A stretch of DNA of 64,000 nucleotides. It comes from Yarrowia lipolytica. Its lineage: Eukaryota > Ascomycota > Dipodascomycetes > Dipodascales. The number at the start of each line of letters is the position of its first letter. The first letter of the stretch is position 1. The DNA is taken from assembly GCF_001761485.1 (NCBI RefSeq), contig NC_090773.1:2480001-2544000 (forward strand), given 5' to 3'. Both the position numbers and the translations under genes were made by a program. This document shows, one piece after another, positions 19,267 to 29,500 of this stretch. The notes beneath the pieces were generated by a model, which worked only from the letters and a program-made list of their open reading frames with translations, did no database searches and was not told where the DNA came from.

Positions 19267-19710
19267 CTAGCAGAAAGCAGTAGGCTCAAACTCAATCATC
19301 AGATCGGTGTACTTCTTTCCACCCTCGACCCAGCCCTTGATGCCGCCCTCCAGCACAAACACCTCGATGGAGTCGTCGTTGTGGGCCTTGAGGATATCAA
19401 AAAACCAGCCGGCGGTCTTGACAGCTCGCTGTCGCGACGACCAGCAGTGGATGATGATCTTGGTCTTGCCGGCGCTTTTGCACAGCTGGTAAATGTCCTC
19501 AATGGAGTTGTAGACACCGGTGTAGTGGAGACACAGGGCGCCCTTAATCTTGCCGCCTTTGAAGTCGTGCTTTCGCAGATCAATAATCATCTCCTTGTTA
19601 TCGCCGCTCTGCAGCCACTCCAGAACCTGCTCCTTCTGGACGATGGGAGCAATGCCCTGGGGCTCGGGGTACTTTCCAAGCCAGTCTTCAACTTCGGGGT
19701 GCAGGGACAT
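19267..19710 (-). CDS. Single-domain rhodanese/Cdc25-fold phosphatase-like protein
   Basis: Encodes 147 residues, the size of one rhodanese domain and of yeast Ych1 and Acr2. The loop HCWSSRQR at 88-95 has the CX5R form (C89, R95) of Cdc25-type phosphatases and arsenate reductases; classic sulfurtransferases have a six-residue loop without this Arg. IIDLRKHDFKGGKIKGAL is the conserved D-x-R segment of the fold and VFVLEGGIKGW the end of the domain. It may dephosphorylate small substrates or reduce arsenate; which cannot be told. No targeting signal, so probably cytosolic. The start at 19710 follows a TATA run on the minus strand (19785-19795); a longer open frame upstream would place the TATA inside the gene. 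Confidence 0.8.
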   Translation of the reverse strand: MSLHPEVEDWLGKYPEPQGIAPIVQKEQVLEWLQSGDNKEMIIDLRKHDFKGGKIKGALCLHYTGVYNSIEDIYQLCKSAGKTKIIIHCWSSRQRAVKTAGWFFDILKAHNDDSIEVFVLEGGIKGWVEGGKKYTDLMIEFEPTAFC

Positions 19711-19784
19711 TGTATCTGTTGTGTGTGTTGTGTCTCGTGTGTTCAGCGAGTGTGTGCTGTGGTCAGTGTGTCGATTGCTCACCC

Positions 19785-19795
19785 TATATATATAA
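19785..19795 (-). promoter_or_regulatory. TATA box of rhodanese-fold gene
   Basis: TTATATATATA on the minus strand about 75-85 bases upstream of the ATG at 19710. It supports the short start. Confidence 0.5.
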
Positions 19796-20590
19796 GGTGT
19801 GGAGAAGACGACATGTTCCAACCTAAAGTGCACCGCCACATCAATGACTAACGCCACACATGACAGATGCGGCTTCAACGGTTCCGTCAAGCTGGAGATC
19901 TACAACGCTGACATTGATTGACCGAGACAAAAAAAAGGGCGCCGGTGAGTAACATTAGAAAATATCCATTTCTTCCAACCAATCAAATAAGACCAAACTC
20001 TCTTGCATAAAACCACTCGCCATCTCCCGCGGTCCTCCATCCAGCCTCTAGTCCTGTATGCACAACTGTGGTCTAGACTCTCATGATAGATATATGCACG
20101 CAATCAAAGTGGGTCTTGCTGTGTAACATTCGGAGCAACGAGTCAGTGCGATTTGGATGGTCTCTTTGCCCCTGTTTACTGTGCGTGTATTGGTTGAATG
20201 GTATTATTATGGGTAGTTGAATCGATGGATACCCAAAAAGACCATACTCGGCTGAGTCTCGCCCAAATTTCAGTTCAAAATGTGGCTAATAACGTTGAGA
20301 CTAGCCCAACAGGGACAAGTCCCGTACGTACGCAGTATTCCAACTTGTACTGTGTCCACACAAAATCCGACAGAGATCTGAGTATCTGGAACTGAACAGG
20401 CCAATCAACTAGATCTAAGCATCACCAACATCATACTCATCCTGAACCATAGGGTCTCGCCCATTAGCTGTACCAACTGTGTGCTACACCTGTTCAAAAC
20501 AGAATAGCCGCAGCTTCACAGTCGAGGCGACCGGGAATGAACTGCTTGCCCTATTCAGTGGTGGGAGATTGGCGGGCCAAGGCATCATGC
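19796..20590. other. Intergenic, nothing recognised
   Basis: About 0.8 kb upstream of the rhodanese-fold gene. Short frames only; no RNA gene, repeat or mobile element seen. Confidence 0.5.
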
Positions 20591-20596
20591 TCTAGG

Positions 20597-21701
20597 GCAC
20601 CAGGTTCGTAGCTCTCTCTTCTCGAGTTACAACTGCTGCTGGAAGGGCCCATTGAAAGCAAACATTAGTGTTAATGGCTCGATCTTCACGATGATCAAAG
20701 GTGTCGCTGTCCAGATAGACAAAGTAGCAACGCAGCACCCGGTCTTGGGGTCTACCATAGACCATTGAAAGGGCCTACACGCGCTGAGTGCAGGAATCAC
20801 AAGCCTTTCTCATCTTGACAAACCGGTTGTGGTGCAAAGACAACACAGATGCGGTAAAACTACCAACTCCAGAGTTACTTTGTCACAGAACAATCGGCGC
20901 TTCATAAGGGATTTATGGTCGAGTGAAGGATCAAAGGTGACCTCAAATCCACGTCCCAATCCGTGGTCCGGAAACGTCCGCGGAGCCACATACAACCGTT
21001 TAGTTTCGTAACGTATAGTTTCGTTACTGCTAGGGACGAATGTCTCGTGATTTGAGACCATCTTTGAGATGCTCACCAGCTGACAGTCCTGAAATTGAAC
21101 AAAGATGCCCGCAGGATCATCAAAACAATGACTAATACGGGTTTCGGGGCCTACTCACGAAAGCTGGGGTGTATTTGAGCGTCTTTCGATCAAGTCAATG
21201 TTCCAGAGAGAAGAATCCCCGGTGGACCTCAGATTAGTGAACCTAGGAGGGCCAATGGGTATCTTTGGGTGATATTGTCCTCCTGGAGGTTAGAGCTCAT
21301 CCCTTCAGAGAGTATTCAGTAACCATGGTCCATTCCTTGTTCTGCTGACGTCCGGAAAACTCCAAAGCACAGTCGCCCCAGGAGTGAAGCTCAGAGCCGT
21401 CTTCTCAATGGTGCGAAGTAGTTGCTTAAATTGCTTAGAATCTATCGCAAACATCCCTTCGAGTAGGGATAGGCCAAGCTGGGTTGGCTTCTTTCGAAAA
21501 GCCTCCGCGATGAAAATCCTGGGATAACTCGACCGAACGAAGTTGCACCTTGTATTCATTTTGAAGAGAAATGAGACATTTGCAAATGTCGTTCTTGAGA
21601 GGAGACAATTGTCTTACAAGTGCAGGGATCTTCCTCGTGAGCGTCGTGGTTGCTTGCACACTTTCGGGCGTGGTGGAAGCTGGCGCACACTTCAGACCCA
21701 T
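20597..21701 (-). pseudogene. Probable pseudogene of unknown family
   Basis: Several protein-like stretches follow each other on the minus strand in different frames: about 21701-21540, 21559-21305, 21290-20810 (interrupted by one TGA at about 21155) and about 20765-20597. Examples are ILLEGMF-type helical text in the second, FDDPAGIFVQFQDCQLVSIS and YETKRLYVAPRTFP in the third, and RCYFVYLDSDTFDHREDRA in the last. Composition resembles a real cytosolic protein, but no single frame covers it and the splice signals of this yeast (GTGAGT with CTAAC near CAG) do not join the pieces: a GTGAGT at the TGA has no matching branch point. I do not recognise the family. It could instead be a spliced gene with non-standard introns. 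Confidence 0.45.
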
Positions 21702-22028
21702 CTCCTTAGGTCTTTTATTTTGTCCACCTCTTTCCCCGACTGTTTAGAGTAACTTCCTCGCTGTAATCGGCATTTTGTGAAGCTGAAGACAGCTCTTACA
21801 GCTCTACTAACCTGAGGTTAACGCACATGGTAAATACCGCCGTGGAAAGTGACTAAGGATGACCAAAACAATGTTCAAATTGTCTCAACTGTGGGATATA
21901 ACAACTAATCACTGCTGCCCTCCCGCTTACAATAAATCAATATAATAGATTAATGCTAAACGCCAGTGTTTTACGTGCCTCGGTGATTCCTTGGCAACGC
22001 TGTTAGTATGCTTACTTGTATCCTGATC
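21702..22028. other. Short intergenic region before NCS1 gene stop
   Basis: 327 bases between the pseudogene candidate and the stop of the NCS1 transporter. Nothing recognised. Confidence 0.5.
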
Positions 22029-23723
22029 CTACTTTGTCTCCACTGCCTCCATCATCGGCTCCTCGTAGCTCATCTCCTTGTCCGAGTCTGTCTCGTCGCC
22101 GGAACACCATGTCGAATGCTTACCCACCCCAGGAGGCTTCCAAATGAAGGCCCCGACGCAGGTCATTGTGAAAGAGATGGCAAAGCCCACAAAGAAGCCA
22201 ATGTTGTAAACTCGTCTCCACGACAACGGCAGCGGCTCTGGGATCTCCGGATGCTTGTAGTGTCGCTCATCTGAGGACATGATGCCGGCATTGGCTAGCC
22301 CTGGAATCATGGGCCACATGCCTAAGATGATGGAAATGAGATTCCACACGTTGAAGCCGTGGAAGAACCAGTAGATCGACTTACCGTCGGCAGTGTTAGA
22401 CTCCTCCTCTTCTGATTGCATAGTATGGAAAAGGTCGTAAATGACAAACTTGTTTCGTCGCACCACGAGCAGGTCAGCGATCATGACACCAGTAATAGGA
22501 GCAATGAACACTCCAAACGCTGCCAGGACCGTCAGGAACTTTGCAGAGTTGGCCACGAGCTGCCATGGCTGAATTGCGATTCCGATAATGACCATCAAGG
22601 CGGCTCCGCGGGTGATGGAGATGTACTTGGGGAACAGTCCTGCAAGATCCATACCTGTGGATACAGAGTTGAGAACAAGAGCCAGGGCCAGCTGAGAGAC
22701 CGCAAAGCCAAGAGAGATGAAAAACACGCCGGCTCGTGACTTGGCGGAGTGGTCGAGGTGCTTTTGCAGCAAGGGCAGCATCTGGATGGGATTCCAATAG
22801 ATTTTGCCGTTGAAGATGACCATGGATGCAGAGGTCACAATGATGCCCATGGAGGCGGTCAAGATGATTGTGAGGGGTGCAGCGAGCATCTGCGACCAGC
22901 GGGGAGCACTGGGTCGGCGTGCGTATCGAGTCCAGTCACTCTGGGACAAACATCCGGTTCCCCATGTTGACAGAACAGAAGATACGCCGAATATCATTGT
23001 CCAGCCGACAGCTCGGTTTTTGTGTACCTCTGGCTTCCAGTCTTTAGAGAAGAGCGGTCCTGCGCCACCCGCAAGCCCCACGGTCCATCCTAGCAATGAA
23101 AAACACGACATCATGAGCAACAAGAAGGAGCACAGGAACGGGACCTGCATCTTCTCGGGCGGCAGAAAGAAGAGGATGAACACGAAGAAGACCATCCATA
23201 TCCAGAAGCCGATGAAGTCGTTCTTGGCGAGATGTGAGGACTCGGAAAAGAGGTTATCCAGGTCGCCTGTGATGAAGCCCGGGATCATTGACCCGATCAG
23301 GGCCTTGACGGCCTGACCACCCCAAAATGCTTGCAGTCCAAACCACGCAGATGTGATACAGCATCGCAACACGATGGGAATATACGAGCCCCGCATGCCG
23401 AACGTTGCTCGGCAGCTCACGGTGTATCCAATATGGTGTCTATCTCCCACGAGGCCGTTTCCGACCGCCAGAAGCCCCGTCAGAAAGGCTCCAATCACAG
23501 AAGCCCCGATGGCGTGCGGCGCATTGCTTCCGTGGGCCAACATGGTCGAGCCCAACGTCCAGGCCGTCACACAGCTTCCTCCGACCGTCCAGTATCCAAT
23601 GTATCCCCAAGCGTTCCATGTGCGTCTTTCCGCGGGTATAGGGACAAGGTCGCGATTTGTCCACACGGTGTTTTCGTAGGCGGCGCCCTGGGGAACTTCC
23701 AGGGCGAATTTCTCCAGAAACAT
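22029..23723 (-). CDS. NCS1-family permease, Fur-type (uracil/uridine/allantoin/thiamine group)
   Basis: Encodes 564 residues, within the 560-640 range of Fur4, Dal4, Fui1 and Thi7. WTNRDLVPIPAERRTWNAWG near the start is the Fur-type N-terminal motif; WFGLQAFWGGQAVKAL and NSVSTGMDLAGLFPKYISI are the central NCS1 motifs, and about twelve helices can be followed. The protein imports a nucleobase, nucleoside, hydantoin-like compound or vitamin with protons at the plasma membrane; the substrate cannot be assigned by eye. The cytoplasmic N-terminal tail is very short (about 20 residues before the motif), so the ubiquitination region of yeast Fur4 is missing; the C-terminal tail is acidic and Glu-rich instead. 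A TTATATA on the minus strand near 23880-23886 is a plausible TATA element. Both flanks are decayed or empty DNA. Confidence 0.88.
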   Translation of the reverse strand: MFLEKFALEVPQGAAYENTVWTNRDLVPIPAERRTWNAWGYIGYWTVGGSCVTAWTLGSTMLAHGSNAPHAIGASVIGAFLTGLLAVGNGLVGDRHHIGYTVSCRATFGMRGSYIPIVLRCCITSAWFGLQAFWGGQAVKALIGSMIPGFITGDLDNLFSESSHLAKNDFIGFWIWMVFFVFILFFLPPEKMQVPFLCSFLLLMMSCFSLLGWTVGLAGGAGPLFSKDWKPEVHKNRAVGWTMIFGVSSVLSTWGTGCLSQSDWTRYARRPSAPRWSQMLAAPLTIILTASMGIIVTSASMVIFNGKIYWNPIQMLPLLQKHLDHSAKSRAGVFFISLGFAVSQLALALVLNSVSTGMDLAGLFPKYISITRGAALMVIIGIAIQPWQLVANSAKFLTVLAAFGVFIAPITGVMIADLLVVRRNKFVIYDLFHTMQSEEEESNTADGKSIYWFFHGFNVWNLISIILGMWPMIPGLANAGIMSSDERHYKHPEIPEPLPLSWRRVYNIGFFVGFAISFTMTCVGAFIWKPPGVGKHSTWCSGDETDSDKEMSYEEPMMEAVETK

Positions 23724-25140
23724 GATGGTGTAGCCAGTGCAGGGTTCGCTCTCCGGGGCTTTATTAATATCGTCTCTTGGTTAAACAGAGTTTAGTGATA
23801 GCGCGGAACGGGGTGCAGGGTGCAGTAGTGCGTGGAGGGGGGTAGAGACTGTGTGGAGATTAGTGCTTTTTACTGGAGGTATATAAGACCCCAAGAATCC
23901 CGCTGGAGGTCTTTTTACTGCGAAAATCCGCCTTTGAGAACCAAATAGCAACGTCTACACCCATTCTCCGTCACATGAATAATTAGGTTTGCGCACGCAG
24001 AAAATTGACGGTACCTAATTACACAGCAGAGGGAGGCCAAGGGAAAAGAGTCAAAGACAGCTTGTCGATAACAATGCGGCGTAGCATGTGTGATGGAGGC
24101 GCTAATGCCGATCTAACAACGGACCAGCGGGGCGCTATGATGCTATGGCGGACCCGAACACGTTTCGATCTGTCATTTCTTCGGATTTGTGAGGTGAGCA
24201 CCGCCTATACTTGTGCTGGTTTTGCAGTCTCAACCCGCACACTTGCACTCAAAGCCCAGAGCTAAAGTGGCAGCTGTTGTTGAGGAAGGGGTCTTCAGTT
24301 TGCGTAATAGCTGCGACATTGAAAAGATAAAACAGCCGATTTAATCCTCATTGTCACACGACCACGAGGGTATCATTTTTGTGCCCCCCATCTACCCTCC
24401 TGGGCCCCGTTGTTCCTCCCCAAGACTCAAGGCACATTTTCAAATACAGTTTGGACGCCGTGAAAAATGATTCGCCATGTCGATTATCACAGGGACAAGG
24501 CTAAGCGAGATGAAAGTGTGTTTTAAGAGACCGTCAAACGCCGGAAAACGGCGTCTATCTGAGACACAAAATGCGACCCGGAACGCTCTGTAGTTGCACT
24601 GGAGTTGCACTGGAGTTACACTATGGCGGGGACCAACGGCCAGTATCCTAGTACATGCGATATATCACTCGCTTGCTGTATTGTCCATGCACGGCCAAGT
24701 ATTCCATACAGGACCGCTGTACCCTTTTTCAGGGCCCGCCGCCGTACGCCAAGAGCGTTTCTGATTGGATAGGGGAAATGCCACTCGGAAACAACGAGGC
24801 TTCTGGTGTGAGTGATGACACAAACTCCCGCCGCCAAAGTCCTCTTGTCATATCAATCTCATCTGCGGCGTCTGTTTGCACTGAATCCGTTCGGAGGACG
24901 CTAAGGACCGCCCACAGTTTCAGTCTGAAACAAAGCCAGCTAATCTGACGGCAGGTAGCAGGGGGTTCACTGAGGGGGTGATTGTAGGAGCCGGTTGGCA
25001 AGATGGCGCGGTTTTAAAAGATGCAAATTGCTCACAGAACCCACATCTCCAATTTTCTCACATATGATCTGAGCGTATCTCCATTGTCGACGACGTTACT
25101 GTCTTCTTCTTCTCTGTCCCCCTCCTAATAAACTCACACC
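23724..25140. other. Intergenic, nothing recognised beyond promoter
   Basis: 1.4 kb upstream of the NCS1 gene. Apart from the TATA-like element near 23880 and short frames (longest 97 codons, 24655-24945) I see nothing that can be supported. Confidence 0.5.
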
Positions 25141-25153
25141 AAGGACGTTAAAA

Positions 25154-26290
25154 TCAAGCGTAAAACTGAGTTGGGTGGGTCCTTGAGTTAAAAGCCGCAT
25201 GACAACTACAGTACTTGTGGGAGCTCAGTAATCGAACCTTGCGATACTTGGGTTGTAGATACCCTTCTCTAGAGCGAGTGAGAGACCCGCGGTGACTTCT
25301 GTCCCACGCTTGATCACCGAAGCACATCGATGAGGTATTAATGCCAAGAGATCCCTGATTCACCGGCGCCTTGTGGGGGTCAGCTCTGTCGCTTTCGGCA
25401 AAATGTGCCACTTGTAGAGGCGCAATGAAAATGACAGAATTATCACAGACATCCAATAGATAGAGAGGACTCGACTCGTGCTGGATTCAAAGTCCCCAAC
25501 TCTTGGCGCTCATTAATAGGGGTGTCTTGCCTGAGTTGCAGTGATAAGACTCCTTGTGGAAAGACTATAGTATGGACCCAACAGTATCAACAACCACAAT
25601 CGTACTCGTACCGGTACTTGGAGTGATACAGATGACGTTGCATTCCGTTTATAGACGTCCGTCATTGAACCGATCTTTCCATCATAGATCTTGGAGCTAT
25701 TGGTCAGGCATATCGAGGGTTGCAGATCACTACGGCATATCAACGAAAAGTGGAAGGGAGAGGGGCCCTTGTAGCAGAAGGGAGAATCTTCAACGCCAAT
25801 AGCTTCTCCCTTCTGCCCTCCTCATTGAACAGCCCCTCCAAGACCAAGCTGTTGTCGAGTTCATACCACATAGGCAGCTCGTACTGAACAAACGAGTCTC
25901 CAAGGGAGATCTATTCGTACTTCTACTGTACTCGCACATACTTTAGGTCCAGTAATGCTCTGAAGTTCGATGATAAGCAAACGGGACAACTCAACTCCTT
26001 TGTTGGCTGTAGTCGATCCGCAGTGAAACACTGTGGAGCGCTGCTGATATCCATGTTGGGAAAGAATACTTGAGACACAGAATCATCCACTCTCTGGTCC
26101 TCGAACGGGAATGGTGTGATTGAGAAGCAATAGACTGGCAAAAACTGGTCAGAGCGTCTATCAGAGTCCCCAATGGTGAGTTTTACGTCCAAGAAGTATA
26201 ACTGGCAACATCAACGGCATTGATACTCCTAATGTGAACACTGGGGTCCAATTGATATCTCTTTGGGTGCTGGATCACTAAAACATTGCT
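25154..26290 (-). pseudogene. Second stretch of decayed, coding-like DNA
   Basis: Protein-like text on the minus strand in several frames: about 26215-25925 (with LTIGDSDRRSDQFLPVYCFS and KELSCPVCLSSNFRALL), about 25915-25740 (DSFVQYELPMWYELDNSLVL), 25743-25513 and 25456-25154. The amino-acid order looks like a folded protein, yet frames change and no intron signals link them. Family unknown. The resemblance to the region at 20.6-21.7 kb is limited to a weak similarity around a YF-x-D-x-D segment, too little to claim common origin. The NCS1 gene lies between the two regions. Confidence 0.4.
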
Positions 26291-26503
26291 CTTGAGAACA
26301 CACGACAGCCAGGCCTCCTTCAAACTTGCAAGTGTCTACTGCTAATAAATGGTAAGGTCCTTGACTTGGCCTGCTGAGAGTTGAGATACGAGTAAGAAGT
26401 CAGCAAAGAAGTCAATGGTTGTCTGTAACATTGTAACACCCGGTGAGATTGTCGAACAGTCACGTGTCCTATACTCTCATCTAACTAAAAATCATGGAAT
26501 AAA

Positions 26504-29500
26504 TTAATATACAGCCTTGTCGAGCTCCTGCCTGACCTCGGCTCTGATCCTTTCGTACTTATCAGCATCAATCCGCTTGACCTTGACATCAAACTGGCCA
26601 ATGACAGGACGATGGTCGGACAGACGTACCACCTTAGAATCGTACTTCAAACAGTCAACATGACCCCTGTACAAGATCCTGTCGCACCACGAAGGAACTC
26701 GCTTCTTTTCACTAGAGTCGTATGTGTCAGTGCCCACATCAAACTTGTAGGTAGGCGCGAAGGAAATCTCATGCTCGGCGAACGATCTGAGAGGGAAAGA
26801 AATGTTCTTCTTCATCTGGATCGTCAGCTGGTCGCTGAGAAGCAACTTCTCCAGCCGGTTGTTGTTGACGTGCTGAGCAGCCAGCTTGGGATGCTGGTTG
26901 ACCCGGAAGTTCATGTCGCCCAGAATAAACAGATTCTCGTGGTCACCAATAAGAGCACCGTCACCCCCATTGATATACACCCGTGTTCCATCTTCATCAC
27001 GTGAAGAATCCTTCTTGAAAAGTTCCTTGCTGAAACAGCTCTCCAAGTCCTTGACTCGATCAGACACCTTGGACTGACCGGCGGCAAGATGAACGTTCAC
27101 AAAACACAAGGACGAGTCGGCAATAGTGAATCGAATGCACACAGCTCCCTTGTTGCCGTGGTAGCCGCCAAGGCCGGTCTTGACTTCTCCACATTGCACG
27201 TGACCCAAGCGTAGGTCGTCACGTGAAAACACGATTGAAAAAAGACCAACAAGATAATGGCTCTTCACTCGTCGGTACTCCTTGCCCATCAGGTGGCACA
27301 ACTCATCTTCCCACAGCTGGTACTGGTCCGAAATGTCATCTTTCTTATGCAATCCAAGTAGAGCCTTGGCCGAAAGACCCTTATCTGATAACTCAACCAG
27401 CTCCTGGAACCCAAACACAACAATATCGGGGTAATCTGCATCCTCCAGAACCTGATCGATCCAGTACTTGTCGTTTTTCTTCGCTCTCTGCATTTGTGAC
27501 GGCTTCAGAGCTCCACAGTTCCAGGTAATCACAGCCACAGAAAGATTGTGGTAGTCACAATACTCCTCCTGTCGCTGAGACATAAAGTCATCTTCCCAGA
27601 ACTCCCGAAGAGTAGCATCCCAAAATCTGAGGTTGGGAGAACTTCCAAAAGACGTCACAGCCTTGTAACTGCCAACAATTCCGGAAACTCCTGACTGATG
27701 ACCCTCAAATGACTTGATGATCTTCCACTGCGGTTCTCGCACGTTGACAATCTGAATTGAACCGTTCTTGAACCCGATCCAAAGCATTCCATTGTTGCAA
27801 TAGACCGTCTGCGGACAAGAGGGCGAAACAAACTTCTGGGCAACCACCTGGGTCGTGGCAGTGCTAAAGACAGTGATATTTCCGTTCTCATGACCAAAAT
27901 ACACGTTTCCAGCATCATAAAAGATGCATGAGAAGTCCAGACTGGGTCGGTTGCCAGGAACAGTGCTGGACACAACCAAAGGATTCATGAAGTTCATAGA
28001 CTCATGGAACACAAATGCATTTCGGCTCTTGCCGACCCAAATGGTATCCTGAACTCCCACTGCCTGACGGATGAAACCAAACGATAGCTTATGCTGCCTG
28101 GGTGTGCCACACAAAGGTGACTCATCGTCTCCAGGCCACACACAAATTCTGCCGTCCTCAGAAAGTGTATACAGACCGTTAGGAGATTCGTGAATAAGCA
28201 CTACGGGAGTGCTGTGAGAAGTGGATCTCTTAACAGATACAGTGCCGTCGTCCAGATCAACCTCCCAAAGCTCTCCCTCCTTGAACCCGAGAATCGCGTG
28301 GTTGGTAGAAGTGACTTTGACAGTATGGATCTTGAGATCATTATGGGGCTCGGAAAACAACAGTTCAAGACTGTCTGCACTGAGGACAAACGTGTAACCA
28401 CTGCTGCAAGCCACCAGATACTCGTCGTTGCAGTCCATACACTTGACATCATGCTTGAGAGAGCACTGGGCACGTCTGGGGTTAACAGGGGGCTTTCTAT
28501 TGACGTTAGAAGAGTCGGGGTAATCCTGGTAACCGTCAATGGCGGCAGAAGGGTTAAGTTCATTGTCCAACTCCCCTGTCTCAGAAGTCATGACAGTCTG
28601 ACGAGTTGGAGGAGGCTCCAAATGACTATTGAGAACAGACTTGGAGCTGTACATACCGTCGCTGTTCTCAGCGGTCGCAGAGTCCTGTCTCGGACGTTCC
28701 ATGGACGCAAGAGATGCACTCGACCCTTGTCTGGGCCTATCAGCGTGTCTCAAGTGATCCACAGAAGCTGTAGATCCATGCCGGTCCTTGTACAAGGGCT
28801 CACGTGAGTCAATACTCGCAGAACTAGACTGACGGGAGAAGCGGGGAGCGCTGGAAGACTCTGTAGCTCGTCGAGGAGGAGGGGGATAATCCATATCTCG
28901 TGGTTCCATTGCATCATTGAATGTTTCTCGTCTTTTAGGAAGTGCAGGAGGGGCGCCAGACGAGGCAGAAACAGGGATATGGCTCTGAGCTTCCTCTCTC
29001 TTCAACTCTTCTCGTCTGGAAACCACCGCATGATGAACAGGAGGGGCGGCAAACGACGAAGGGTCTGGTAGAGGTTTCCGAGCAGAGGGAGCGACAGTTG
29101 AATCACGAGAAGTCGCAGAATCACGAGATCCAGATGACGAAGACGCAACGTCACGTGTGGGAGGCGGCGGATGTGTAGCTACTGTTGGAGCTACCCCAGG
29201 AGCTGGGGACCCTACAGAAGCTGGAGGATCACGCACCACGGCAGCTGGGGTAATTGCAGGAGGAGCAGATTGTGGATCATTTGCTGCTGCCACCGGAGGC
29301 GTTGATGACTCTCGAATAGGAGGAGCTGCACTTTCTCGTGAAACAACCACAGGTGCAGGAGCGACGGATTCACGTGTAACTGCAACCGGAGTCACAGAGC
29401 AATCACGCGAAACAGTCATTGGCACAACAGAAGAGTCTCGAGAAATACTAGGCGACTCCAAATTGGGTATATGCGATTTCGGAGGCGCCGGAGGTGTGTA

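Noticed and set aside
26438-26474. TGTAACACCCGG stretch resembling the start of a yeast LTR
   Set aside because: Only a few bases resemble the beginning of the known Yarrowia LTR and no matching end or target duplication was found.
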